From positions 666,001-730,000 of the forward strand of contig NC_135556.1 of NCBI RefSeq assembly GCF_964340395.1: 64,000 nt of DNA, in the 5' to 3' direction. Both the position numbers and the translations under genes were made by a program. Numbering within the stretch: the stretch's first letter is position 1; each line of letters opens with the position of its first letter. Shown here one piece after another: positions 44,401-56,983 of the stretch. Origin of the DNA: Glandiceps talaboti (Eukaryota; Hemichordata; Enteropneusta; Spengelidae). Under the pieces are notes generated by a model, which searched no databases, was not told the DNA's origin, and saw only the letters and a list, made by a program, of their open reading frames with translations.

Positions 44401-45190
44401 TACAGTACTAATGAATACTATAAGAGTGATACAGTACTAATGAATACTATAAGAGTAATACAGTACTAATGAATACTATAAGAGTAATACAGTACTAATG
44501 AATACTATAAGAGTGATACAGTACTAATGAATACTATAAGAGTAATACAGTACTAATGAATACCATAAGAGTAATACAGTACTAATGAATACTATAAGAG
44601 TTATACGGTACTAATGAATACTATAAGAGTAATACAGTACTAATGAATACTATAAGAGTGATATAGTACTAATGAATACTGTAAGAGTAATACGGTACTA
44701 ATGAATACTATAAGAGTAATACAGTACTAATGAATACTATAAGAGTAATACAGTACTAATGAATACTATAAGAGTAATACAGTACTAATGAATACTATAA
44801 GAGTAATACGGTACTAATGAATACTGTAAGAGTGATACAGTACTAATGAATACTATAAGAGTAATACAGTACTAATGAATACTGTAAGAGTAATACAGTA
44901 CTAATGAATACTGTAAGAGTAATACAGTACTAATGTATACTATAAGAGTAATACAGTACTAATGAATACTATAAGAGTAATACAGTACTAATGAATACTA
45001 TAAGAGTGATACAGTACTAATGAATACTGTAAGAGTAATACGGTACTAATGAATACTATAAGAGTAATACAGTACTAATGAATACTATAAGAGTAATACA
45101 GTACTAATGAATACTGTAAGAGTAATACGGTACTAATGAATACTATAAGAGAAATACAATACTAATGAATACTACAAGAGTAGTACGTAA
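41455..45190. repeat. 29-bp minisatellite, about 128 copies
   Basis: The unit GAATACTATAAGAGTAATAC plus AGTACTAAT is 29 bp. The variant landmark GAATATAATAAG at 41769, 42204 and 42842 is spaced by exact multiples of 29 (15 and 22 units); a fourth copy at 43922 follows a few indels. This shows a higher-order structure of duplicated blocks. The array fills about 3.7 kb of the 4.3-kb PPEF intron between two EF-hand exons. No coding potential. Confidence 0.97.
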
Positions 45191-45484
45191 TTAATGCATT
45201 ATTTAAAAGAAAGATGGTTGCCAATGTAGATGATGTATGCATTAAGAGTAGGATGATAATAAATATTGATGAGTGTTGTAAGAGTAAAATATCAATGATA
45301 TAATGTATCAACAGTATAGGTGATAAATGGTGAATGTTATAAGAGGGCAGTATTGATAAATACTGCAAGATCTAAGAACTGAGTTTAGTCATATAGATTT
45401 CTAAGCTTTGAGTTATTGCTTTCCCTTCATTATACTGAGAATAAAGTTATATTTATGTTGATGATTAATGTTTGTTGACTACAG

Positions 45485-45727
45485 GTTTAATTACTGTTGG
45501 AGAATGGGCACAAGTGATGGCAACTGTGTTAGAATTAGAAATACCATGGAGGATATTCAAAGAAAAACTAGTACAAGTCAACAGTAATGGACTGGTTCTG
45601 TATGAAACATGTGTTGATTTAGATGTCATTCATAATCAGAGCTCAGGGCCCAGTATTACAGAAACTTTGTACAGGAATAAAAGTAATCTTGAAACCATCT
45701 TTAGGGTGATGGACAAAGATAACTCAG
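45485..45727 (+). CDS. PPEF: PPEF phosphatase exon: EF-hand region
   Basis: Acceptor TTGACTACAG, donor GTTTGT; 243 bp. It reads GLITVGEWAQVMATVLELEI, PWRIFKEKLVQ, later SITETLYRNKSNLETIFRVM, and ends DKDNS before a split Gly codon. The first part finishes EF-hand 1 (loop DQKNTGLITVGE). The PWR and ETLYR motifs are typical of PPEF proteins. The final residues start the canonical loop of the next EF-hand. A less regular loop (VNSNGLVLYE) lies between them, as in other PPEFs. Confidence 0.95.
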
Positions 45728-46010
45728 GTTTGTATGACAATGGTATTTATGTTTGTGGATGTGTGTATTAGTTTAGTCTAGTTTTCAGTAAAACGACAAG
45801 ATCGACAGTACAGATATACAAATAAAAACTGGTACAAATTGTTGAATTACTTGGATAACCCACAAAGTCAAGGACTTGTTTCCAGTAGTTGACAGTGATT
45901 CAAGAAAGTGGTGGGATAAGCAAAGGTTTTTAACTACATGAAATAGGAAAGAATAACAGAAGTAGGGGAAACGTATCCCCTAGTGTATTGGACAGATATG
46001 ATTTGACCGC

Positions 46011-46085
46011 ATTTTAGCACAACAGTACTGATAAGGTTCAGTAGTGCTAAGAATCTGTCTGTCTGTCTGTGTGTGTGTTAAGATT
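46011..46085 (+). repeat. Family B head fragment
   Basis: TTTTAGCACAACAGTACTGA, GGTTCAGTAGTGCTAAGA, then TCTG and GT repeats. The body does not follow. Confidence 0.7.
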
Positions 46086-46499
46086 GAGCTTAACTCATTA
46101 GCTGAGACGGTGAGAACATTACATTGTTAATTAGCTATAAAGTTTACTTTACTATTTCCTCTGGTGGTAAAGTGTGTAGTGTGGCCAGTTTGGTTTATGA
46201 CTTGATTATGTAATATGTTGTAAGACAGCGGTTCATCAGATGTGATTAATTATGATAAGACAACCAAGAAAGTTAAACCTGTTACATTGGTATGATTTGG
46301 TTCCAAATTGATTTTAAAAAATATAGAAGTACAAAACCAGGCTTGTAGATACATCACTTTAAAGTTTGATCAGGATGTTGCTATACTTGTCTTGATTAAG
46401 TACACTTCCAACATAGGATTGCTGGATTATTATGATGGAAATTAGGTATGAAACTTTTGTTTTGGTTACAACTTTAAATCTTCAAAAAATTATATATTA

Positions 46500-47390
46500 T
46501 CTGTCATTGCCCTGAACATGAAGTTGTGTGAGAACGCAATATTTGCGCTATATTTTTAAAGGCATTTCTTTGTGATATCTGTTTAATTGATCCTGGTAGA
46601 TTGTTCCAGTCCTTAATGGCGTTAGCATAAAACATATTAGCAGCCTCACCTTTAACCGTTGGGTGATGAAAATTGTACCAACCTACCCTAGTGCAATTAT
46701 TATGAACAGAAGATACTTTGGTAAACTGATGAGATAAATACTCAGGGCTGGAGTTATTGTATATTTTGAAAGCATGGTTAAGCTGTAGCTGGCTCACTCT
46801 ACCCTTGACGTCCAGCATACTCAGTATTATGGGCGAAATTCGATGTTCATTTTGTGCTGTTTCGAACGTGTTAGAATTGCAACTTTGTTTTGTGACGAAT
46901 CATAGTACTTGAAATGTGCGAACACTGGAGGTATATATGAACAACAGTAAATGAGCAACTGGTCGATGGAGATTTTGCGGGACCCTGTAATGGCAACAGT
47001 GGACACAACAGACGTAGAATTTGACCACAGAGGTTGCTAAATAAAGTTGGTATGTTGTTTACGACAAAGTAGTTTGATTTTTAACACGTTCAAAACGGAC
47101 AAAATGAACATTGAATTTCACCCATAATACTCAGGGCATCAAACTGATCAGCACCTATGTGTGATCTGGGCTCCATAGAAAGGATGAACCATATAATTTT
47201 GTTTTTTTTTGTAATTTGGAGTTTCTTTTTGAGAGTTTTGGTGAGAGCAGAGTACCAGGATGAACATGAATAATCAAAGTGACATGGGATTAGAGCAGTG
47301 CAAAGGGTTTTGCGAGAGTTTTGGTTGAGAAAGTATGCCTGTCAATAGAGAATTTCAAGCCTTGAATTGGTTTTCTTAATAGTTTGTGGA
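46500..47390 (-). pseudogene. LINE (non-LTR) ORF2 C-terminal fragment
   Basis: Minus-strand reading gives CHFDYSCSSWYSALTK, MEPRSHIGADQFDAL, then (after an inserted element) MLDVKGRVSQLQLNHAFKIY, FYANAIKDWNNLPGSI and a stop at 46504. These are typical C-terminal motifs of CR1/Jockey-like LINE ORF2 (DYxCxSWY; QLxLNHxxKI; NxLP). It is 5'-truncated at the minisatellite at 47392 and antisense to PPEF. Confidence 0.75.
46825..47129. mobile_element. 305-bp TIR element (TATTATGGG ends) inside the LINE
   Basis: The left end TATTATGGGCGAAATTCGAT and the right end (complement of TATTATGGGTGAAATTCAAT) pair for about 55 bp. CTCAG flanks both sides (46820-46824 and 47130-47134). Removing the insert makes the LINE frame continuous (DQFDAL then MLDVKG). 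Confidence 0.85.
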
Positions 47391-47391
47391 T

Positions 47392-47838
47392 GTGGATGTG
47401 TTTAGTTTGTGTATGTGTGTAGTTTGTGGATGTGTGTAGTTTGTGGATGTGTGTAGTGTATGTGTGTAGTTTGTGGATGTGTGAGGTTTGTGGATGTGTG
47501 AAGTTTGTGTAGTTTATGGATGTGTGTAGTGTATGTGTGTAGTGTATGTGTGTAGTTTATGGATGTGTGTACTGTATGTGTGTAGTTTGTGGATGTGTGA
47601 GGTTTGTGTAGTTTATGGATGTGTGTAGTGTGTGGATGTGTGTAGTTTGTGGATGTGTGTAGTGTATGTGTGTAGTTTGTGGATGTGTGTAGTTTGTGGA
47701 TGTGTGAAGTTTGTGTAGTTTATGGATGTGTGTAGTGTATGTGTGTAGTTTGTGGATGTGTGTAGTGTGGGGATGTGTGTAGTTTGTGGATGTGTGTAGT
47801 GTGGGGATGTGTGTAGTTTGTGGATGTGTGTGTGTAAA
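47392..47838. repeat. G/T-rich minisatellite (GTGTGTAGTTTGTGGAT)
   Basis: Irregular units of GTGTGTAGT, TTGTGGAT and GTATGT. The + strand is almost free of C for about 440 bp. It lies in the last PPEF intron. Confidence 0.9.
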
Positions 47839-48220
47839 CCCTCTTTTAGGATGCTTGACAACACTCCTTGTAATTTAGTATTTAATTTTTTGTGACACAT
47901 CCAATCTTGTCTTTCTCTGAGGTTTTCATGCAACAAATGACTCTAAAATACATCTGTAAGAAATAAATCAATCCAAATCAACAAAACACAGTCTAGGTGA
48001 CAAATTAATGTTCTTTGATACCAACTTTTTAATAGCATATCTCACCTTACACAATGTCACAATTTTGTATTGTGTACCACACTAACTTCTGATCTGTTGA
48101 CTCACATTTATTCCAATAGAGTAAGTTGTGTTGCAGTACCTTGGCTGATAAAACCTCAATTATTCCTCATTTTGAAATGTTTCATTGACTGGCTGGTTAA
48201 TCTTAATATTTTTATTTCAG

Positions 48221-48465
48221 GTCAGATATCAATGGAAGAATTTCAAGAGGCCTGCAAGATTCTAGCACACCATATAAATAGTCAGATATCAGAAGAACAA
48301 ATAAGGGACATGGCTCGAAGTATTGACATGAACAAAGATGGCTACATAGACTTCAATGAATTCTTAGAAGCATTCCGGTTAGTTGATCCCACCTCTGGAA
48401 AACCAATTGAATTTGGTGAAGTGCAAGGTAATGGGAGGACAAAAGAAACTGTCAACATGGTATAG
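48221..48465 (+). CDS. PPEF: PPEF phosphatase last exon: EF-hands and C-terminus
   Basis: Acceptor TTTTTATTTCAG; stop TAG at 48463-48465. It reads GQISMEEFQEACKIL, SEEQIRDMARSIDMNKDGYI, DFNEFLEAFRLVD and ends ETVNMV. Together with the previous exon it builds two canonical calcium loops, DKDNSGQISMEE (across the junction) and DMNKDGYIDFNE, each with acidic or polar residues at positions 1, 3, 5, 9 and 12. The eight visible exons code for 410 full residues. A donor-like AAG|GTAATG at 48426 lies inside the exon, so an alternative 3' end cannot be excluded. Confidence 0.95.
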
Positions 48466-48513
48466 TTTTCATTTGGGCAACTGTTATACATCTCAGGAAG
48501 AGATTGCTATTTC

Positions 48514-48519
48514 AATAAA
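48514..48519 (+). terminator. Polyadenylation signal of PPEF
   Basis: AATAAA 49 bp after the stop codon. It is the first canonical signal downstream. Confidence 0.6.
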
Positions 48520-49171
48520 GACATATCAGCTTTCTGTACTACTAACATCCCTATATTCAACAAATGGTTTTAACTTAAAATTTTAGAAGATGCTGCCATT
48601 TTGTATTGCGGGATTAAAAGTTGATAGTATTGCATTAGAAGCTTGTATCCTTGACTCAGCGGAAGCAATCAACAAAAGAATGGAACACTAATTATGAAAG
48701 GGTATCCTGATTTGTAATTCCATATTGAATTTCCACAATGAACTGCAAACAAGTGGGTAGTTGAGATCACACCATGTAACAATGGTATGAGTTTATTTTG
48801 TCAAGTGTACATATTAGTTGTGTTCAAATTGTCTTTATCAAATAGTCTATTTGTTAATCCATGACAGAAATATTATACAAGTATACAGTAAATCTTAGTT
48901 TCATTTTTTTACAAGACAATCTTAAATTTTTTGTCATTGCTTTTACTTCACTACAAGTATATTTCTTTTTTAGATAACCAAGGAGTGTTAGTCACCATTG
49001 GCTGAAAGTAAGCTCAATTACAGGAAATATTTGAATTATGAGGCTTTAGATTGTTATGAACCAATGTCATGAAATTTGAATCTGTAATTGTTATTGTAAA
49101 TATATGTCATTTTAAAAATGCTGTAGTTTTATTCTTAATATTTCTACAACACAAATGACATTTTTGGGCAG
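48520..49171. other. 3' flank of PPEF, unassigned
   Basis: AT-rich, with no recognised element. It may contain more 3' UTR if the first AATAAA is not used. Confidence 0.5.
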
Positions 49172-50225
49172 TTTTTACCTCCTGTAAAGGTAAGGGAAGG
49201 TTATGTTATACTTTTGTCTGTCTGTGTCTGTCTGTGTGTGGACACAATATCTTAAAAAGTGCTGCATCAATTCTCACTAAGCCTGCTACACATCTTCCAT
49301 ATGCTAATGACAAGAACTAATTAAATTTGGTAAATATTAATTAGTCACTTGGTTAATTGATAGGTTGAAGTATTTAGGCTGTATCTTAAGAATGCATGTT
49401 TCAATTTAATATAATTTGGTACATAACAAATCACATATGTCCTATAAAGTCATTTGATGAAGCATATAGTTTTGAATGAATTATTTTCAGTAATTAAGGT
49501 ATATCTTAAGAATGCAAACTTCGAAGTTCATGTAATTTGGTGAATTCATTGATTATCAGTGCCTACAGTTTGTTATACATGTGGTTGTTGATGTTATTTC
49601 CATGAATAATGACTTTTGATAATCAGACCATATTTAGAATGTAACCTTCAAATTTCCATATTTTGGTACATCATATATCAAACTAACAAAGTGCAAATGT
49701 ACTTGTTGATGTAGCTTTTAGTTTTAATGAGAAATTTGCATAATTAATGATTTTCTTTAAGTAATACCTTAAGTACACAAAATTTAAATTTCATATAATT
49801 TGATACATAAATCAACCATAGCAATGGACATCAGTTTGATGTAGTTTTTTTATGCAATTTTTATTTGTGATGTGTAATTTCATTAATAATATTTTTTGAT
49901 AATTAGGCAATATCTAATTTTAACAGAAAGCAAGCATTAAATTTCAGATTAGTACATATTCTGATGGTAAAGAAGAGCATGTGTCCTATAAAGCTTGTTG
50001 ATGTAGCTTATAATCAGAATGGGTCATTTGCATAATTAATGATTTTTGATAGACACTATCTTAAGTATGCAAGGTCAAATTTCATATAGTTTCATATTAT
50101 TAATATTCGAATTAAAGGGTACATCATGGATGATAGCTATAGCTCAGAATTTTGCATTCCAACAATGTGTAGGAACGGAAATCTGTGGTTTTTGCCTATG
50201 GGAGGCATTCAGTTTACATCCAGAT
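49172..50225 (+). repeat. Family A element
   Basis: The head is TTTTTACCTCCTGTAAAGGT and the microsatellite TCTGTCTG. Then come TCTTCCATATGCTAATGAC and diverged 146-bp units (TAGGCTGTATCTTAAGAATG). The tail near 50190 reads GGGAGGCATTCAG. Matches the copy at 775-5806. Confidence 0.75.
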
Positions 50226-50396
50226 AAATCACTGTCTTGTTAAACTAAGCATTTTGCCTATATATAAAATGATGTGTAGAGTCACAAAATTTTCAAATTT
50301 TTGCATCTCTATGGCATGATTTCTAGAAAGTCACAAAATCTTCAAACACTTGCCCACATTTGATACCATATCACATAAATTTTCAAATCTTTGGCC

Positions 50397-50960
50397 ATTT
50401 CTACCTCATAAGGGAGTGTTATGTATTTTCTGTCTGTCTGTCTGTCTGTCTGTGGACAGTGTCAAAAACTACTATACCAATTCTAATGAAACTTGCTGTA
50501 CACATCTTCCATATGCTAAACGCAAGAACTGTTTAGATTTTGGTAAACATCCACTGAAGATTCTTTAGTCATTTGCATAATTGTTGTTTTTAGTAATTAG
50601 GTTATAGCTTAAGAATGCAAACTTCAAATTCAATATAATTCGGTATATACATTAAACATAACATATTGCATATCTCCTATAAAGCGTGTTGATGTAGCTT
50701 ATAATTTTAATGATAAGTTGCATAATTAATAAACTTTGGTAATTGGGCTATATCTTAAGAATGCAAGCTTCCAATTCCATTTAATTTACACATACATCAA
50801 CCATACCAAAGCACACACATATCCTTAGAGCATGTTGGCACAGTTTTTAGATTTAATGATTTGCATAATTAATTATTTTGTGTAATTACGCTTTATCTTA
50901 AGAATGCATACTTTACATACATTAAGGTAATTATATAGTATAAATTCTACCCTCATTTTC
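50397..50960 (+). repeat. Family A element, second copy
   Basis: The head is TTCTACCTCATAAGGGAG, then TCTG repeats, TCTTCCATATGCTAAACGC and three or so body units (GGCTATATCTTAAGAATGCA). Confidence 0.75.
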
Positions 50961-51474
50961 TTATCTATACTTTCATCATAAAAAATTAAGGATAGGGTAC
51001 TGAAATTATATACAATAAAAATGGGTTGTCCCCAAATTTGGTAAAAAGTAAAAAGTTAGGATAACTCAAAGTTGTGTTTAGCAGACATAGGCAGTATATC
51101 CTACACAACTTAGTTTTGCATATGATGGCAATGAGTTTTTCATTCTTGCTTTTTATGAAATTTCGACATGACACCTTATTTCCCTGGGCAATTTATATGC
51201 AAACAAATTATTTGCTTCCAAATAAATATATATCTGTGCTCATTTTCTTGTTCATATTGATATATATTATTCTTTATATTATTAATTGAAGATTGAAAGA
51301 AGAAAAAGACAGGGCCCCCATACTAACTTTTTTGTTACAGCTAAATTTCTTAAATGAGGTGTGCCAGAGAAAGTTTTTTCCTGTGATGCTTTGCACCAGT
51401 GCAACTTTTTGACATTGTGCATTCCCAGTGAGTAATACTATTTCATTTCAAACACAAGAAAAAATAATGGCGTC

Positions 51475-52565
51475 TACTCAGATTTGTTTATGACAACAAA
51501 ATATCTTCCATTTACAAAATGTGTCTGTTTGGTCAAAAATCTGTAATTCCAAAACTCCTGAGCAGATTGGGCCAAAATTTAATGGTGTTGCATCTGGGGG
51601 TGTATAGATGAAGAAATATTAAGCATATCATAATCTCATCAGTGACATACAAATTAGGTGTAAAAATGTGAATTTTGGCCAAAAACTTATCTCTCAAAAA
51701 AGTTCTTGGTCAACGAGACTGTAACTTGGTGAGATGTTTCTAGAAGTGTTATTATCCAAATTTTCCTTAAAACATTTTGACACAATTGGCCCTAACAACC
51801 GTGACCATGCCCTTAGCAACAACCAAATGGCAGTATATTTCACAAAGATAATAGGTATTCTTAGGCAAGTGAATGAAGATTCAAAAAGTGTATGCAAATA
51901 TGCCTAACAAGACCATGCCCATGGCAACAGCCAAATTATCACATATATTGCAAAGATAACAGTGATAAATATACAAATGAATTAACATTCAAAAATGTAT
52001 GTAGATGTACCTAGCAACAAGACCCTGTGCATGGCAACAGCCAAATGATCATGTATATTGCAAATATAACGGGGATTAATAGACAACTGAATAAACATTC
52101 AAAACATGTATGTAAATGTGCCTAGCATCAAGACCAAGCCCATAGCAACAGCCAAATGATCACTTGTATATCAGGGTAACAATAGACAAATAATAAAACA
52201 TTCAAAAAATGTATGCAAATATAAACATTCAAAACATGTATGTAAATATACCTAGCAACAAGACCTCGCCCATAGCAACAGCCAAATGGTCACATATATT
52301 GCAAAGATAAAAGATAACATCAGGGATTCATAGACAAGTGAACAAACATTCAAAAAATGTATGCAAATATGTCTAGCAACATGACCACGCCCATAGCAAC
52401 AGCCAAATGATCATGTATATTGTAAAGATAACAGCAGGGTTGGATAGATAACTGGATAGTCATTCAGCAAATGAACACCTATACCTAGCATGGATCAGCA
52501 TGTGGGTAAACATTTTTTAAAAACTGTACAGTTGTGCTACAACGCCATTGGCACTATTTTTTTTA
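51475..52565 (+). repeat. Family B element, 5'-truncated
   Basis: Starts in the body (AAATGTGTCTGTTTGGTCAA) and continues through CTGAGCAGATTGGGCC, seven or so units with GCCCATAGCAACAGCC, and the tail TACAGTTGTGCTACAACGCC at 52525-52545. Confidence 0.8.
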
Positions 52566-53024
52566 TAGGGATACGAGATCTAACACTGGGGTGAATGAGG
52601 TACTTGCCAAATGACACCTCCTAACTCGCACAAAGGAAATTGGGATACGCTGTAACAGTTACAGTCAGCAGTTTTGAACTATGGGGTAGGAAGGATTGTA
52701 TAGTTCTAATTCCACATCTGAACAAAATCATTGTCCTTGCATTGGAATGATCAAAAGTTGTACAAAAATATGTTCTTGTCTTGCCTACTACAGTTTTAGA
52801 ATTAACGTCATGTATTAACCGTCACCCACATTGAGGTCTTTTCTCCATCTGTTACTATGGGTATTGTTGATGGGACTTATGCTGTACAGTGTGAACTGTG
52901 TTGAGATCAGAGTATCGCACTCATCCACTACATAAAATTGACTGGCAAACCAAAGTTTAAGTCTCTGATACACAGTTTGTAAGAGTCAGTTTTAAACCAC
53001 TATCACTACACCTCTCCAACTTCT

Positions 53025-53442
53025 CTTTTAATGAGAAATTTGTATAATTAATGATTTTCAGTAATTACGCTATATTTAATGAATGTAAACATCACATTCT
53101 GCAACATTTGGTACCTATATCTAACATAACAAAGCACACGTCCTATACAGCCAGTTGGCCTAGGTTTTAGTGTTAAAGAGTGATTTGCATAATTAGTGAT
53201 TTTGCATATTTAATGATTTTCAGTAATTAAGTCGTGTCTAAAGAATGCATACTTCAAATTCCACAAAATTGGAACATACATCAACAATAGTAAGCATGAA
53301 TATTTTAATGAGTACTTTGCATAATTAATTGGTTTTGGTAATTAGGCTATATATTAAGAATTCAAGTTTCGAATTCAATATAATTTGGCACAGACATCAA
53401 CCATAGCAACGCACACATATTGTATAAAGCCTGTTGGCATAG
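53025..53442 (+). repeat. Family A body units
   Basis: AATGATTTTCAGTAATTACG and GGCTATATATTAAGAATTC landmarks; about three units without a head, running into the family C head at 53443. Confidence 0.7.
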
Positions 53443-54060
53443 TTTTTAGCTCAGCTGTCAGTGACAGCTGTGCGCAGCTTAAGGGTTAGGTTGATTCTCC
53501 ATCATCATCTGTCGTCTGTCCATCAATTTTCTTTTTTCATCTTCTTCTCCAAAACTGACAGTCAGAATATTTTCATATTTGGTCTGCAAGTTGCTTTGGG
53601 GAAGGCTATTCAGATTTGTTCATGCCAAGTTGATCTGTGCCATTTTCAATTTTTGGCAAATTTTTTGTCGAAAATGATATTTTCATCTTCTCAAATATTA
53701 GTTGTCATATTGCTTTGATATCTGCCATGTAGGTGTACATAATGTAACTTACTCAGATTTGTTAATTTTAAGTCAGTAAGTACATGATCTTTTCTGTTTT
53801 TGATGATTTTTTATTGTATTCATTAAATATGTAAATGAGATGTATACTTATTTTGACCGATGCCATATTGGAAATCAACCCACTAGCCTGAAGTAAACAG
53901 CCACTTTTCAAAAGACACCATATAGACGACAGACAACAAGCAATGTAGTTCTATGCATCATGCACCCTCAACGACAAGTGACCAGCATTAACCTGAAATC
54001 AACACCCCCCTTCTAGGAGACTGCCTTCTACAGAATAGTGCATTCCAAAAAACAAGATGG
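53443..54060 (+). repeat. Family C element
   Basis: TTTTTAGCTCAGCTGTCAGT begins a copy that follows 10051-10690 block by block, including the CATTTTCAAAAGACACCAT-like and CTTCTACAGAATAGTGCATT stretches at the end. Confidence 0.8.
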
Positions 54061-55545
54061 CATGCTTTACTGAGGTCTCAGCGAACGAGAGGTTTTTAGC
54101 CTGAAACTATAAAAGAAGACTTGAATGATCATAACTTAGGTTAGAGAGGGTTTGTAACAGTCTAGTTTATTTACAAATCAACTTTGATATCGATTAGACC
54201 TCTAATTTTGGCCTGGGTTAGTCTATAATCTGTCCCAGCCAGTGCATGATTTTGATACAGATGATAAAACCCTACACTATGGGTATGGTACGGTAGTGCA
54301 GTGCAATGCACAAGTTCCGTGACATGAACCACAGTGTTAACCTTCAACTTGACAGAGACCCAATTGTAAAAGTGTTTGATACAAATGTTATGTCACTGAA
54401 GAGAATTAACTGTAAACTATCTTGAACGATGCCATTGAACCATCTCAGAACATACAGTGAATGGTAAGTTCACGCACACACTCCCTAGAGGGACTTCATG
54501 TAATGCGTTTGATCGAGTAATGAAGCTCAAAATGAAAAAGTTTCAGTTATTGAACGTGAAATGGTGATGAGAGGATATGAATTTATCTAGTTTTCAGCAT
54601 ATATTGTCTGCCAATGGGGTCTTTTTGATCATCGCCCATGGCGAGAAGACGCCAAAACCTTTCTAACCATGTCTCACATTGTTTGTCTTAAGGTCTCATT
54701 CAGCAGAGCTCCATTCTGTGGGAAAAGTACATTAATTTTCCATTCTTACATTTCCATTCTTATTTACCCATTTGGACAAGGAAAATAGTTGTGTCAATAC
54801 ACTAAGATCACTTGAAAAATCAATCATAAGATATTGTTTTTGTCTGATTTGAGAAGTCTTAAATTGAAAAACAATGGACATGCCATATATTTACTCCTTA
54901 CTACCACAGTACGTTGGAACATTGAACTTGGAATTCTGCACATTACGTCTTTTCAGTGAGCTGTGCCATGAAAAAACCTTACTCCCTAAGCTTGCTCTTT
55001 GTGGTTTGATCATTTATATACATACCCCATGTAGGGTCTGTCACAACGTTTTAGAAAAGCCATTCACTGCTGTTACAATTACACCCCTCTGGTAAAGCTG
55101 GGCAAGTAAATGCTTAGATTACATGTGACATAAATAGGAGGGGGTATTATTGAGTGTTAGGAACAGCTGACATACTTTCAAATTTATAAACATTTATTGA
55201 ACATTGAGAACACCTGTACTGAGTGAATAGTAACTTGAGATGTGGCTAAACAAACAAGAGTTTGAAAGCAATAAAAGAAGTGCACTGGTACATCTGTGTG
55301 ACTTTATACACCAGAGATTTAATCCACTCCTGCTATATGTAATATCTTCAGCATCAACAGCGTCAAATAACGACCTCTTTAACGTTGCGTGTAATGTCAG
55401 ATACTACATTATATGCATAGGCATACATGGGCTTTCAAGTTTTAACTTATGTAAATTGATATTTTGTTGAGAAGTCAAATAAATTTATCAATCTTTGAAT
55501 CTTGAAATGTTGGCAATGTGTTTTCTTGATTCAATTCTTGATTCT
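54061..55545. other. Unassigned intergenic DNA
   Basis: No gene, repeat or RNA that I can support. The short open frames here carry no motif. Confidence 0.45.
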
Positions 55546-56450
55546 CTGCCATCCATTCGTCAAAACTGCATGGTCAATTAACCTGAAATTTGGTGTGTAG
55601 GTGTCATTTGATGAGCACATATAAGTTCGTTCAAGACAAATTGATTTGGTCATTGTTATGCAAATTAGGTCTAACAATAGAATTTTGGGTAAAAATTGCT
55701 TCAAAAATCTTCTACAAAACTACTTGGCCACTTGAGCTCAAATTTATTGTGTTGGTGTCTTGGGATGAGCAGATATAAGTCTATTCAAGACAAGCTGATA
55801 AGGTTATTATGGAAAATAGAATTTTTGTAAAATAGTCACTATCATATAAAAGTACAATATTTCCCAACTTTCTGTGTGAAATGTGTTATATAGTGATGGC
55901 TGAGATATCTGAAAGTAGGTCAAAGGTCATCCCAAAATTTGGGAAATAAATTTGGTTCCATAGTTACCTGCATTCCACCAAATACCAGGTGTACACATGT
56001 ACAGGTGGAGTTATGTGAAAGTAGGTCAAATGTCATCCCAAAATTTGGGAAATAAATTTGGTTCCATAGTTACCCACATTCCACCAAATACCAGGTGTAC
56101 ACATGTTGTACAGGTTGAGATATGTACAAGTAGGTCAAAGGTCATCCAAAAATTTGGGTATAAATTTGGTCTTATAGTAGAGCATTGCACCCCAGCCGTA
56201 TTAGATTGCCTAGAATTAGATATGTGCATAATAAATAAAATTCTAATGTTAAAGGTCACCCTAAAATTTGGGAACAAATTTTGGTCCTCAGGCTGAGATA
56301 TTCGAAAGTAGGTCAAAGGTCATCCAAAAATTTGGAAAATAAATTTGGTTCCATAGTTACCCACATTCAACCAAATTCTAGGTTTACAGATGTTGTACAG
56401 GCCAGCTATCCCGGTATTAGACATGCAAATAATAAAAGAGGGGCATGGTC
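55546..56450. repeat. Diverged tandem repeats (GTCAAAGGTCATCCCAAAAT)
   Basis: Four or so units of 110-150 bp share AGTAGGTCAAAGGTCATCC, AAATTTGGTTCCATAGTTAC and CCACATTCCACCAAATACCA. They are probably the body of another interspersed repeat (a GACCTGAAATTTGGTG-type start is near 55580). Confidence 0.75.
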
Positions 56451-56983
56451 TCTGGGGAAAAAAAAATCTTCCTGTCAAAGACGACAAGGCCGATCAGCCT
56501 GAAATTAAGCATGTGGCATCTTGGCTACATGGTCCACAAAAGATTTTTGATTGATTACTTCTTATGCAAATGAGAGGCATTTGAATAATGAATCCAAGAT
56601 GGCCACCAGACCATGTCAGTGATTGACTTTGTTTTACAATAAAAAATGCTATTTTTGTGTTTTACCCATGTGAATTTCAAGTCATTTGGTACAAGCATGT
56701 TCGATTGGCAGGTACTTTTATTAGGCAGCCCAATAATAAAAAACAACAAAAACAATAGGGTCTCGAAACCCTAATCAAACTTGGTACAAAGGTGACATAT
56801 ATGAGACTTATGCAAGTTGCTTTGTTTTACGAGATATGCAAATTTAACAATGGTGGACATGTTTGTTGTGAAAAATCTATATTTCCTGCATATAGGCGGT
56901 TGATACCCCAAGTAATAATGGATTCATCCACTCACATTTGCACATTCTGAATTCTGACAGTGGTCACCAAGGGTCACAACATT

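Noticed and set aside
48426-48431. Donor-like AAGGTAATG inside the last PPEF exon, implying a further exon
   Set aside because: The frame continues 13 codons to a stop with AATAAA nearby, and no downstream PPEF-like exon was seen; kept only as a possible alternative.
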